A DNA stretch of 32,668 nt from positions 1-32,668 of the forward strand of contig JABDFK010000020.1 of the NCBI GenBank assembly GCA_013286585.1. The letters are read 5' to 3'. The notes under the pieces are model-generated. The model was not told the origin of the DNA and did not search any database. It saw only the letters and a program-made list of their open reading frames with translations. Positions 8,708 to 16,283 of this stretch are shown here, in pieces (positions within the stretch are counted from its first letter, which is position 1; each line of letters begins with the position of its first letter). This DNA comes from Deltaproteobacteria bacterium. Its GTDB lineage: Bacteria > Bdellovibrionota > Bdellovibrionia > Bdellovibrionales > Bdellovibrionaceae. Position numbers and translations under genes: made by a program.

Positions 8708-9733
8708 TCAAGAATGATTATCATTTTCTTTGCGAATTTTTGCCACGGCATCATGGGGATGCAGGCTTTCCACATGGCGGAATTCTCCGGAATATCCGAC
8801 CACTTCCGGCAAGGACTCTAGATCCCGCTTCACCCGTCGGGCGGCATCTTCGCAGAACATCAGATTTTGGCCGTTGCGCAGAGCGAACTCCTGCTCGTCC
8901 TCGCGCTTGACCATGGTTTGCACCGGGGTTTGCAAAGACTCTTCGATCAAGTCAATCAGGCGAATGAAATCAAACTGAGGATCTTTCACTTGCACTTCAA
9001 CGCGTGCGAAACTTCTTTGCGCATGCGGAGTCGCATTGATGCCCCCGGCGGTGCCTAGCCATTCGTGCACCTGTGGGCCGCTGACCTGGTCGCCTGAAAA
9101 ATGCGCTTTGAAATTCTGTTGAATGAGTTGCCGCGACAATGCTGCCGAAGCCGGGCAGGTGCTTGAATATGTCACCAACACCTCGACAAAATATTGCAGC
9201 TTCTGAAGCCCACGCTGCACGCGCAATTTCACCGGATAGCTTCTCCAGCCAGAGTTAGCACTTTTTAAGGCGGCTCTTTCTAGCAATGCTTCAAATGAAA
9301 CAGCTAGTTCCGCGCGGTCGCTCAAGCCCTCATGGGAACGCAAAAACTCTTCAGTGATTTTAGCTAAAAGTAGCAGCGCCAGAGGCTGCTGGGTGAGGCC
9401 CAATTGCACGTCACGAAAAAGACGGCTCATGTGAATGCCGCGCACTTCGGGCTGAGATAAATTCACATAGGCTTCGACTCGAGCCGGGGTTCGCAGCGTC
9501 TGTCCCTTGGAATCTAGCAAAGACACCGGAACTTCAATGCCGCTCATGCCGACCGAGTCCAATACGCCGGTGGCCAACCCAACGGTTTCAGAGGCAATGT
9601 CCGGCAAAGATTGAAATGGCACACCCGTTTTATCAAGCATAGGAAGCTGCAGTTCTAACAGAATTCCCCGGAATTGTCGGGATTTTTCCCCATAGTCGCA
9701 AGTTAGTGGCAAGAAAGATTGAAAATGTTTCAT
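8708..9733 (-). CDS. folE2: GTP cyclohydrolase IB (FolE2)
   Basis: FolE2 converts GTP to 7,8-dihydroneopterin triphosphate, the first step toward folate and related pterins, using various divalent metals instead of the zinc needed by FolE. Recognisable motifs are PEVRGIHMSRL (conserved RGxHMSR), SSTCPASAALSRQL with the catalytic cysteine, and NATPHAQRS with a conserved histidine. The product is 341 residues from ATG at 9733. The homologous region begins at about SLPDIASE, so roughly 40 residues form an N-terminal extension; starts at 9760 (GTG, overlapping the divergent maf start) and 9640 (ATG) are alternatives, and none has a well-spaced ribosome-binding site. The next gene downstream on the same strand is fur, whose predicted Fur box lies inside the end of this gene. 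FolE2 is often Zur-controlled in other bacteria; I saw no Zur-type box upstream of it. Confidence 0.92.
   Translation of the reverse strand: MKHFQSFLPLTCDYGEKSRQFRGILLELQLPMLDKTGVPFQSLPDIASETVGLATGVLDSVGMSGIEVPVSLLDSKGQTLRTPARVEAYVNLSQPEVRGIHMSRLFRDVQLGLTQQPLALLLLAKITEEFLRSHEGLSDRAELAVSFEALLERAALKSANSGWRSYPVKLRVQRGLQKLQYFVEVLVTYSSTCPASAALSRQLIQQNFKAHFSGDQVSGPQVHEWLGTAGGINATPHAQRSFARVEVQVKDPQFDFIRLIDLIEESLQTPVQTMVKREDEQEFALRNGQNLMFCEDAARRVKRDLESLPEVVGYSGEFRHVESLHPHDAVAKIRKENDNHS
8710..8728 (-). promoter_or_regulatory. Predicted Fur box
   Basis: The minus strand reads GAAAATGATAATCATTCTT, matching the 19-base Escherichia coli Fur consensus at 16 positions, with the central 13 bases (AATGATAATCATT) identical. 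It lies 34 bases before the fur ATG, where it could cover the promoter of the fur-uvrA run, and it is embedded in the last codons of folE2 (Asn-Asp-Asn-His-Ser), ending at the stop codon. Autoregulation by Fur is the simplest reading; binding is not proven. Confidence 0.72.
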
Positions 9734-9753
9734 CCTTTGAATAACTTGAGTCC

Positions 9754-10248
9754 ATGACACCCCTTATATTGGCCAGCACTTCCATCTATCGCAAAGAGCT
9801 TCTCTCGAAGCTGGGGATCAGTTTCGAGGTCCGCAAACCCCTGTTCGATGAGGACTCCGCCAAACTGGAAGTTTCATGGCTAAAACCCGCGGAACTGTGC
9901 CTATTCTTGGGCAAAGAAAAAGCACGCTCATTGGCCAATGCACAGAACTGCGTGATCGGCAGCGATCAGATGTTGGTGCTGGGTTCCCAAATTTTAGGCA
10001 AGCCCGGAACGGTGGAAAAAGCCCGCGCGCAACTGCAACAGATGCAGGGGCGCGAACATGAATTGTTGACTTCGGTTTCAGTTTTCTTTCAAGGTCAGGA
10101 GCATTCGTTTTTGCACCGAGCTCATATGAAAATGCTGCCGCTCAGTGAAGCGCAGATTCACACTTATGTCGAAGCCGATCAACCTTTGGATTGCGCCGGA
10201 TCTTATAAAATCGAAAAACAGGGCTTGGCGCTCTTCGAGAAAATTTAA
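9754..10248 (+). CDS. Maf/YceF-type nucleotide pyrophosphatase, cut short by an in-frame stop
   Basis: This 164-residue frame matches the YceF branch of the Maf family, cytoplasmic pyrophosphatases acting on modified nucleotides such as m7GTP. It has LILASTSIYRKELL at the N-terminus, the acidic IGSDQML motif with the catalytic Asp, and CAGSYKIEKQG near the end. Family members have about 190-200 residues. Here translation stops at TAA 10246-10248, just before the conserved GLPL segment. That segment is present downstream in the same frame (see 10249-10353). The product therefore lacks its last 35 residues and may be unstable or inactive. It is divergent from folE2, with starts 20 bases apart, and precedes cdd. 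Confidence 0.82.
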   Translation: MTPLILASTSIYRKELLSKLGISFEVRKPLFDEDSAKLEVSWLKPAELCLFLGKEKARSLANAQNCVIGSDQMLVLGSQILGKPGTVEKARAQLQQMQGREHELLTSVSVFFQGQEHSFLHRAHMKMLPLSEAQIHTYVEADQPLDCAGSYKIEKQGLALFEKI

Positions 10249-10353
10249 ACGGACGACTTCACCGGCATTCAAGGCCTTCCGCTTTTGCATCTTAGTCAGC
10301 TACTTAGAAAACTGGGCTATTTAATTCCGAATCCAAATCGAGGTATCCAATGA
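10249..10353 (+). pseudogene. In-frame remainder of the maf gene after the premature stop
   Basis: In the same frame as the maf ORF, the 34 codons after TAA (10246-10248) read TDDFTGIQGLPLLHLSQLL followed by RKLGYLIPNPNRGIQ and TGA at 10351. This corresponds to the conserved Maf C-terminus (E. coli YceF has a NTLVGLPL segment here). The full frame would be 199 codons, the normal family length, and its TGA overlaps the cdd start as ATGA, a typical coupled junction. A single substitution (for example GAA or AAA to TAA), a sequencing error or stop readthrough could each explain it. Confidence 0.75.
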
Positions 10354-10766
10354 AAAAAAATTCCGCTGCAAAACTTCAACAACTGCATGCATTCGCCGTA
10401 TCTGTGCGAAAAAATTCTTACTCACCCTACAGCAAATACCGAGTGGGCGCGGCTCTGAGCACTGATTCTGGAGCCATGTTTTATGGCTGCAACGTGGAGA
10501 ATGCCAGTTACGGTGGCACCATCTGCGCCGAACGCGCGGCCATTTTTTCCGCGGTCTCTGCCGAAGGCAAAATGAAAATCCGGGACATTGTCGTTGTCAC
10601 GGCAGAGAAAAAACCATGGCCACCCTGCGGATTTTGTCGCCAGGTGATCGCCGAATTTTCTGATACACAAACTCAAATTCATTTGGGCGATGAAAAGAAA
10701 ATTCACAAAACTTACAGCCTGTCCGAGCTTTTGCCAGAGGCCTTTGGTCCGCAGAATTTAAAATAG
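10350..10766 (+). CDS. cdd: Cytidine deaminase
   Basis: A 138-residue protein that deaminates cytidine and deoxycytidine to uridine and deoxyuridine in pyrimidine salvage. The zinc site is complete: CAE (C59, with the proton-shuttle E61) and PCGFC (C93 and C96), with the family signature YSPYSKYRVGAAL (24-36) and the substrate-binding NVENASYGGTICAER. The length matches the small homotetrameric class (about 130-140 residues). Its ATG overlaps the TGA that would end the full-length maf frame, suggesting the two were once translationally coupled. Its 3' end overlaps the convergent gene at 10758 by nine bases. Salvage of nucleosides fits a predator that recycles prey nucleic acids, but that is interpretation. 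Confidence 0.95.
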   Translation: MKKNSAAKLQQLHAFAVSVRKNSYSPYSKYRVGAALSTDSGAMFYGCNVENASYGGTICAERAAIFSAVSAEGKMKIRDIVVVTAEKKPWPPCGFCRQVIAEFSDTQTQIHLGDEKKIHKTYSLSELLPEAFGPQNLK

Positions 10767-11255
10767 TCGATAGACTTTCTTTAGCAGTAAGTCTCGCACT
10801 TCGCCCTTCCAGGAAAGGCCCTCTATTTTCGCAAGAAAGTCTCTCACGCTGGCAAATTCTTGGGACAGCTCCGGAGGTTGATCGGTCCCCGCGAACTCAA
10901 AAATTCGCGTTTCCGTTTTCAGCTGAATAACCTTGGATTGAACTTTCCACATTGTTCCTGAGCCCGCGGCATCTGAAACAAACTCCTCGCCGTGCCGAGA
11001 TTTTATGATCACTTTGCGCAGAGGAATCTGCGGTGACAACAGCGCCCAAAATTCGCGGGACAAGGCCGGCATATCCGCAAACAATTTCCCTTTCACCGCC
11101 GCCAGAGCTTTGGTGATGGATTCGTCCATCACCGGTAAGCTGACGCTCATTCCGGTTTCGGGATCCAGATCGCCGGAGGCTCCAAAGACAAGAGCCAGCT
11201 CTTGGAGCTGGCTCTGTATCTGAATCTCTGCGGAAAACTGGCGATGAAAAATCAT
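10758..11255 (-). CDS. Degenerate 6-pyruvoyl-tetrahydropterin-synthase-like protein
   Basis: A 165-residue protein with weak resemblance to the 6-pyruvoyl-tetrahydropterin synthase/QueD family: an N-terminal strand FHRQFSAEIQI and GDLDPETGMSVSLPVMDESI (28-47), which corresponds to the family's G-x-L-D-x-x-T-G-M-V-x-D-F turn. The histidines that bind zinc in QueD (the AAH and HGH motifs) are missing, as is the usual catalytic Cys, so enzymatic activity is doubtful. The rest (IKSRHGEEFVSD, then a charged C-terminal half) has no motif I recognise. The start overlaps the ppiD stop (TAATG), so it is translationally coupled to the chaperone gene, and its end overlaps cdd by nine bases. The fold assignment is inference at modest confidence; the ORF is solid. 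Confidence 0.75.
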   Translation of the reverse strand: MIFHRQFSAEIQIQSQLQELALVFGASGDLDPETGMSVSLPVMDESITKALAAVKGKLFADMPALSREFWALLSPQIPLRKVIIKSRHGEEFVSDAAGSGTMWKVQSKVIQLKTETRIFEFAGTDQPPELSQEFASVRDFLAKIEGLSWKGEVRDLLLKKVYRLF

Positions 11256-12787
11256 TACTCGCGCAGAACCAGTGGATTCTTTTCGATGGTGGAAACTTTT
11301 TTCACCGACTCTAGCCAGCGGCTGAACATCTCGTTGGAACGTTCTCGGGTGGAGTTATCCACCACTGTTGGCACCACGGCTGCCGGAGTCTCTGTTTTCA
11401 ATTCTTTGAACTTGATCAGATAGCTGACAGCACCGTCTCGAACCAGGCGATTCAACCAAGGACTTTTCGCGTTCACTTCAAAGGCGGCTTGAGTGGCCAT
11501 TCGGCTGCCCATTTTCGGCGCTATCTCTGAACCCAAATCAAAGAGTCCGGTCTCTTCCCACTTCACGCCCAAGGAAGCTAGAGCCGCATCAACGCCTGCG
11601 GCGTCTGATTTTTTGAGGGCTTCTTCCAACTGAGTCGAAGCCTGATTGAAGCGCTCTTTGGCGATGAGAGTTTTTGCGATTTTTCCTTTAGAATTTTCCA
11701 GGGTTCCTACCATCGCCGGCTTTTTCTCGGTGACTTTGATTAGGTGATAACCGTAGGAAGTTTTTACCGGCTCGCCGATAACGCCCACCGGTTGCTTGAA
11801 TGCTGCTTCGTCAAATTCTGGCACCATTTTTCCACGTGTGAAAAGGCCCAAGTCGCCCTTGTTCACTTTTGATCCGGTGTCCTCGGAGTTGGCCGCTGCT
11901 AATTTTCCGAAGTCTTCTTTGCTAGCGCGAGCTTTCAGCGCAGTGATTTTTTCCAGCGCCGCTTTCTCACTAGCGGCGTCGCCGGCTTTGGCTTTGATTA
12001 AGATGTGGCTGGCGCGCACTTGTTCTTCGGAAGAATAGGCGGACTTGTTTTGCGCCAGCTCTGCCTCTACTTTTTTCATGAATTCGGGATCGGCTAACTT
12101 GGTGTTAATTTCGCTGGCGGAAATATTCATATTCGCAGTGACCTGGGACTCATCCAGCTTCACGAAACCCACGTTGATTTTTGTCGCCTTCAAGGCATTG
12201 TTTTCCGCGTTCTCTAAGGCTGTGGGCTCTGCCGCGACTTCGAAAGCGTGGCGCAGTCTCATGCTTCGGTGTTCTTTGCGAATTTTTTCTTCAAAATCAG
12301 CCGGAGTTAAATGATTGTTTTCCAAAACCTGAACATAGATGTCGCGTTGGAAGCGGCCATTTTGCTGAAATACGGGCATGTCTTTGGCGATAAAATCCCG
12401 AACTTCCGCGTTGGTCACTAAAATTCCTTGATCGCTAGCCGACTGGGAAATCAATTCGTTCATGATCAAATTCTCTAGGGCCTGACCCCTCATGAACTGA
12501 CGCTGCGCATCCCCGCTCATCTGGCCGCCGAACAGCTGTCCGTACATTTGCTCCATGCGCTGGCTTTCTGACTGCAAATCAGCGACTGAAATATAGGCAC
12601 TGTTCACTCGTGCGGCAGAGCCCACACCGATGGCATTGTGCTTGCCTTGAAAACCAAACAACACAAAAACCAGAATGATGGCGCCGAAGATGACCATGGC
12701 CACCACTCGGCGAAATGCCTGTTTTTCGGTGCCCGCGTTGCTGTTTTTCGATCCGCCACTCAGATATTTTTTCAATTTTTCGACCAC
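11255..12787 (-). CDS. ppiD: PpiD/SurA-like membrane-anchored peptidyl-prolyl isomerase
   Basis: A 510-residue periplasmic folding factor. It starts with a short basic cytoplasmic tail and one membrane helix (about 28-46, [19 protein letters not shown]), followed by a SurA_N-type chaperone region (about 50-185) and one parvulin (PpiC) domain (about 255-355) with [32 protein letters not shown] and [10 protein letters not shown]. This order is that of PpiD, which helps newly secreted proteins fold at the Sec exit; E. coli PpiD is about 620 residues, so this one is shorter. The start is GTG with AAAGG nine bases upstream. It is divergent from mreC and coupled to the pterin-synthase-like gene. 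SurA itself would lack the membrane anchor, so PpiD is preferred. Confidence 0.9.
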   Translation of the reverse strand: MVEKLKKYLSGGSKNSNAGTEKQAFRRVVAMVIFGAIILVFVLFGFQGKHNAIGVGSAARVNSAYISVADLQSESQRMEQMYGQLFGGQMSGDAQRQFMRGQALENLIMNELISQSASDQGILVTNAEVRDFIAKDMPVFQQNGRFQRDIYVQVLENNHLTPADFEEKIRKEHRSMRLRHAFEVAAEPTALENAENNALKATKINVGFVKLDESQVTANMNISASEINTKLADPEFMKKVEAELAQNKSAYSSEEQVRASHILIKAKAGDAASEKAALEKITALKARASKEDFGKLAAANSEDTGSKVNKGDLGLFTRGKMVPEFDEAAFKQPVGVIGEPVKTSYGYHLIKVTEKKPAMVGTLENSKGKIAKTLIAKERFNQASTQLEEALKKSDAAGVDAALASLGVKWEETGLFDLGSEIAPKMGSRMATQAAFEVNAKSPWLNRLVRDGAVSYLIKFKELKTETPAAVVPTVVDNSTRERSNEMFSRWLESVKKVSTIEKNPLVLRE

Positions 12788-12912
12788 GGGACCAAACCTT
12801 TCGCTGTGAATTCAAAAATTCATTTTTTCTAATCTGGACATAACACAACGACGCGGATTTTTTTTCAACCGAAAAGGTTGGAATCGGATCGGCTTTTTGT
12901 TACCGTTTTTAT
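12788..12912. promoter_or_regulatory. Divergent intergenic region between ppiD and mreC
   Basis: This 125-base stretch must hold the promoters for ppiD (minus) and the mreC-rodA cluster (plus). It contains a run of eight T followed by a short hairpin, CAACC-GAAAA-GGTTG, at 12866-12880, which would lie in the mreC leader or promoter. I could not pick convincing -35/-10 boxes, and mreC has no clear ribosome-binding site. Confidence 0.4.
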
Positions 12913-13761
12913 ATGAATTGGCTGAATTTAGACCTGAGAAAAATATTGATCACGACAGCATTGGTCATTTTGCCGTTAATTTCGATGAACACCCAGCAAA
13001 GTCCGACGTTGGGTGGCTGGTACGACAAGCCTTTTTCATTTATGGCCGGCCTGGTGGAGTCCATCTTTTTCTCTTTCAGCGATGGCGTGCGCGGCACCAC
13101 GAAAATGTATCTGGATTTGGTCGACATTAAGAAAGAAAATCAAAGCCTGAGAGCACAAAACAAAGAGTTGCAGACGCGACTACTTCAATCGGATGAGCTC
13201 GCAAAAGAAAATCAACGCTTCAATGCGCTGCTGGATTTCAAACAAAAAAATAAAATGGAATTGGTGGCAGCGCGAATTATGTCGCGGGATTTATTTTCCG
13301 ATCACGCCACGGTTCGCATTGATAAGGGCACCAATCAGGGACTCAAAGCCGGGATGGCTGTGATCACCACCGAAGGTGTGGTCGGCCATATTTTTCGACC
13401 AGAGACTTTCACTTCTCACGTGCTACTGATCACTGATCGCTATTCGGTGGTCGATGGTTTAATCAACCGCAGTCGCGCCCGCGGAATTGTTGAGGGCAAA
13501 AGTCCTGGAGGCCTGGCTCTGCACTACGTGGAAAAATCCGAGGACGTGCTTAAAGGTGACGTCATTGTCACCAGTGGCTTGGACAATATCTTTCCCAAGG
13601 GTTTTCCTGTCGCCGTCGTAGAGTCCGTGGAAAACAAAGCTTTCGCTGTGTCGTTGAAAGTAGAACTGCGTCCCGTAGTTGATCCTGACAAAGTGGAAGA
13701 AGTTTTTGTGATCACCGATGCCAAAGAACAAGATTTGAATCCGCCCGTGCAAAAAAAGTAA
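12913..13761 (+). CDS. mreC: Rod shape-determining protein MreC
   Basis: A 282-residue MreC homologue. A single N-terminal membrane helix (about 10-27, KILITTALVILPLISM) is followed by a periplasmic coiled coil (about 70-115, with KKENQSLRAQNKELQTRL) and the two-barrel MreC domain containing VRIDKGTNQGLKAGMAVI, GVVGHI and GDVIVTSGLDNIFPKGFPV, all typical. It links cytoplasmic MreB to the periplasmic elongation enzymes PBP2 and RodA. It is first in a tight cluster with mreD, mrdA and rodA. The mreB gene that usually precedes mreC is absent; the upstream neighbour is divergent ppiD. No strong ribosome-binding site precedes ATG 12913. Confidence 0.95.
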   Translation: MNWLNLDLRKILITTALVILPLISMNTQQSPTLGGWYDKPFSFMAGLVESIFFSFSDGVRGTTKMYLDLVDIKKENQSLRAQNKELQTRLLQSDELAKENQRFNALLDFKQKNKMELVAARIMSRDLFSDHATVRIDKGTNQGLKAGMAVITTEGVVGHIFRPETFTSHVLLITDRYSVVDGLINRSRARGIVEGKSPGGLALHYVEKSEDVLKGDVIVTSGLDNIFPKGFPVAVVESVENKAFAVSLKVELRPVVDPDKVEEVFVITDAKEQDLNPPVQKK

Positions 13762-13773
13762 GGAATCTAAAAA

Positions 13774-14307
13774 GTGGTCCAAACCAAATTCAAAATTCTC
13801 AATGCTTTCGTCATGGGTTTGATCCTGACGATCTGTTGTGGATTTCAATCTAGTTTTTGGTTTCAGCTCACCGGCGGTGCCCCAGGCCCGCAACTTTGGA
13901 TCCTGGTGCTTTTGTATTTAGCGCTGTACCGACCGTATCTGTCGGCCATGGGCCTGATCTACATCTTTGCGCTGATTTTGAAATCTTTCTCGGCGGTGCC
14001 GCTAGGAATTCTGTGGGCCAATCTTTTTATTTTGGTCAGCCTCACCAGCTTTATTAAAAGTCGATTTTTTTGGTCCAACACGCGCTATTTCATTATTGCA
14101 TCGGTGGCATTCTCTGTGGCTTTTAATCTTTCGTCTTACTTTTTGTCCGTAGGGCTCGAGGAAAATGCTGCCAGCCTTTCGCCATTCACTCGCTTGGCCG
14201 AGGTGATGCTGACCGGGTTGTTTTCGGCACCGATGTATTGGTTCTTGCTGAAAATTGACCATTGGACCCTGCCTGAAGTCATGGAAACACAAAGGGTGGG
14301 CCCATGA
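13774..14307 (+). CDS. mreD: Rod shape-determining protein MreD
   Basis: A 177-residue polytopic membrane protein with about five helices, in the position, size and hydrophobicity of MreD, the membrane partner of MreC in the elongasome. MreD is poorly conserved, so the call depends strongly on its place between mreC and mrdA. Recognisable pieces are the N-terminal helix FVMGLILTICCGFQSSF, LWILVLLYLALYRPYLSAMGLIYIF and the closing LTGLFSAPMYWFLLKID. The start is GTG at 13774 with AAGGA upstream. The stop overlaps the mrdA start as ATGA. Confidence 0.88.
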   Translation: MVQTKFKILNAFVMGLILTICCGFQSSFWFQLTGGAPGPQLWILVLLYLALYRPYLSAMGLIYIFALILKSFSAVPLGILWANLFILVSLTSFIKSRFFWSNTRYFIIASVAFSVAFNLSSYFLSVGLEENAASLSPFTRLAEVMLTGLFSAPMYWFLLKIDHWTLPEVMETQRVGP

Positions 14308-16283
14308 GCGAATACATTTCAAATCCGGAAGAGGCCAAGGAATTACTCCCGCGATATCGATTGTTTTATGTCGCCATCGCTATGACTTTTTTCTCGTTTC
14401 TATTTCGCCTTTGGTATTTACAGATCATCGAAGGCTCTGAGCTTCGCGAGTTCTCGGACAAGAATCGGATTAAGCAGATCAAGAACACGGCTCCGCGTGG
14501 GTTGATGCTCGATCGTGAAGGCAAAGTGCTGGTGGAAAATCGTCCAGGCTTTGAGGCCATCCTCACACCACAGTTTGTGGATGAGATCGACGATGTCGCC
14601 GAAGTTTTGGCGCCCATCTTAGGCATCGAAAAAGATAAGCTGGTGGCCAAATTTCAACGCTCACAAAGGCAAAATGGCCCCTACGCCCCCGTGCACATGA
14701 AGGACAATCTTTCCCGCGACGAAGTTTTCCGCCTGAAGCGCATTCGCTTGGATACGCCAGGCCTAGAAATTCGCGAAACCGTATTGCGCTCGTATCCACT
14801 CAAAGGCGACGGAGCACAGTTGTTCGGCTACGTCGGAGAGATTTCGAAGAAACAGATTCCGCTTTATAATCAGCTGTACAAAGGCATCACTTTTGATCAA
14901 GGCGATATCATCGGCAAAAGTGGCTTGGAGGAATATCTAGAGCGCGAAATCCGCGGTGAAGACGGAATGCAGTTGGTGCAAGTGGATGCCTATGGTCGGG
15001 AAACCGCCACGCAAACCCCCAACATCTACGGCGAACAGATCAAGGACAAAGAATCCGTCCCCGGGTACACCGCAGTTCTGACCATCGACAAAACCATGCA
15101 AGAGGCCGCCTACAACTCCTTCACTCATGACGGACGTATCGGTGGCGTCATTGCAATGAAATCGAACGGCGAAGTCTTAGCCTGGGTCAGCACTCCTGGA
15201 TATGATCCCAATGAGTTCGCTGCTGGCATCACGCCGCAGACCTGGTCGACGCTGGTGAATGATAAGTTCAAACCGCTGCGGAACAAAGTGATCCAGGATT
15301 ATTTTTCGCCGGGCTCTACGTTTAAGCCTTACATGGCCGTAGCGGCTTTGTCAGAAAAAGTGATCACGCCAACAACGATCATCAATTGTCCGGGCTCGAT
15401 TCACTTTGGAAAACGCGATTTCCATGACTCGGTCAAGGGTGGTCACGGAAATATCACGGTCTTTGAAGCCATCGAGCGCTCTTCGAATATTTTCTTTTAC
15501 AAAATGGGGATCGCACTTGGGGTGGATAAAATGTATGCGTACATTTCCCAGTTCGGCATCGGACAGAAAACGGGCATCGAATTGCCGCGGGAAAATGCGG
15601 GCCTGATGCCGAACTCCGCCTGGAAAAAGCAAGCCTTGGGCGAAGATTGGCAACCCGGTGAAAATCTGACCGCAGCCATCGGACAGGGATTTGTGGTAGC
15701 CACTCCGATCCAAATGGCGGTGGGATACAACACCATCGGTAACGGCGGCAAAGTGGTGCGTCCGTTCGTGATCAAAAAAATCGTCGATAACGACGGCAAG
15801 ACTGTGCGCGAAACCCAACCCCTGATAGTGCGTGACCTGACGCAAGTTCAGTCGACGGGAATTCATGTGGACCCCGAAACTTTCAAGGTGGTCAAAGATG
15901 CCATGCGCCGAGTGGTGCAGGGGCCTCGCGGGACTGCCAAGCGTGTGAATATTCCGGGCGCTGATATCGCCGGAAAAACTGGAACGACACAGGTCATGGG
16001 CTTTGCTGCTTCGGACATTTACACCCTCTGCGAGAAACGTCCGCTGGAGCAGCGGCATCACGGGTGGTTTGTGGCCTTTGCTCCGGCTGAAAATCCGGAA
16101 ATCGCTGTGGCCGCCTTGGCCGAGCACTCCTGCCACGGAGCTTCGGGCGCGGGTCCCGTGGTCCATGACATCATGAAAGCGTATTTCGAAAAATATCATC
16201 CAGAAATGATCGCCGATTATTTGAAAAAAGAGCGCGCGATCAAAGCGGCGGCAGGCCCCGTAGAAAATATTGAGGGTGAATAA
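14304..16283 (+). CDS. mrdA: Penicillin-binding protein 2 (peptidoglycan DD-transpeptidase)
   Basis: A 659-residue class B penicillin-binding protein, the transpeptidase of lateral wall growth. It has one N-terminal membrane helix (about 19-40), a dimerisation/pedestal domain that begins around NTAPRGLMLDREG (61-73), and a transpeptidase domain. The catalytic motifs are intact: SxxK as S338-T-F-K341, SxN as S393-S-N395, and KTGT at 558-561. The GERGxIxDRxG motif is present as APRGLMLDREG. Length is near the E. coli protein (633 residues). Two cysteines (LCEKRP and HSCHGAS) flank the loop near the active site and may pair in the periplasm. It starts within the mreD stop and is followed immediately by rodA, so the two partner enzymes are made together. 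Confidence 0.96.
   Translation: MSEYISNPEEAKELLPRYRLFYVAIAMTFFSFLFRLWYLQIIEGSELREFSDKNRIKQIKNTAPRGLMLDREGKVLVENRPGFEAILTPQFVDEIDDVAEVLAPILGIEKDKLVAKFQRSQRQNGPYAPVHMKDNLSRDEVFRLKRIRLDTPGLEIRETVLRSYPLKGDGAQLFGYVGEISKKQIPLYNQLYKGITFDQGDIIGKSGLEEYLEREIRGEDGMQLVQVDAYGRETATQTPNIYGEQIKDKESVPGYTAVLTIDKTMQEAAYNSFTHDGRIGGVIAMKSNGEVLAWVSTPGYDPNEFAAGITPQTWSTLVNDKFKPLRNKVIQDYFSPGSTFKPYMAVAALSEKVITPTTIINCPGSIHFGKRDFHDSVKGGHGNITVFEAIERSSNIFFYKMGIALGVDKMYAYISQFGIGQKTGIELPRENAGLMPNSAWKKQALGEDWQPGENLTAAIGQGFVVATPIQMAVGYNTIGNGGKVVRPFVIKKIVDNDGKTVRETQPLIVRDLTQVQSTGIHVDPETFKVVKDAMRRVVQGPRGTAKRVNIPGADIAGKTGTTQVMGFAASDIYTLCEKRPLEQRHHGWFVAFAPAENPEIAVAALAEHSCHGASGAGPVVHDIMKAYFEKYHPEMIADYLKKERAIKAAAGPVENIEGE

Noticed and set aside
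15544..15556. TTTCCCAGTTCGG, identical to the arm of the structured element
   Set aside because: It lies inside mrdA and encodes the conserved ISQFGIG; no complementary arm occurs nearby, so it is a chance match.
15351..16199. 282-codon minus-strand open frame opposite mrdA
   Set aside because: It is antisense to the transpeptidase domain of mrdA; its length reflects the codon phase of the real gene, and the peptide is His-rich with no recognisable pattern.
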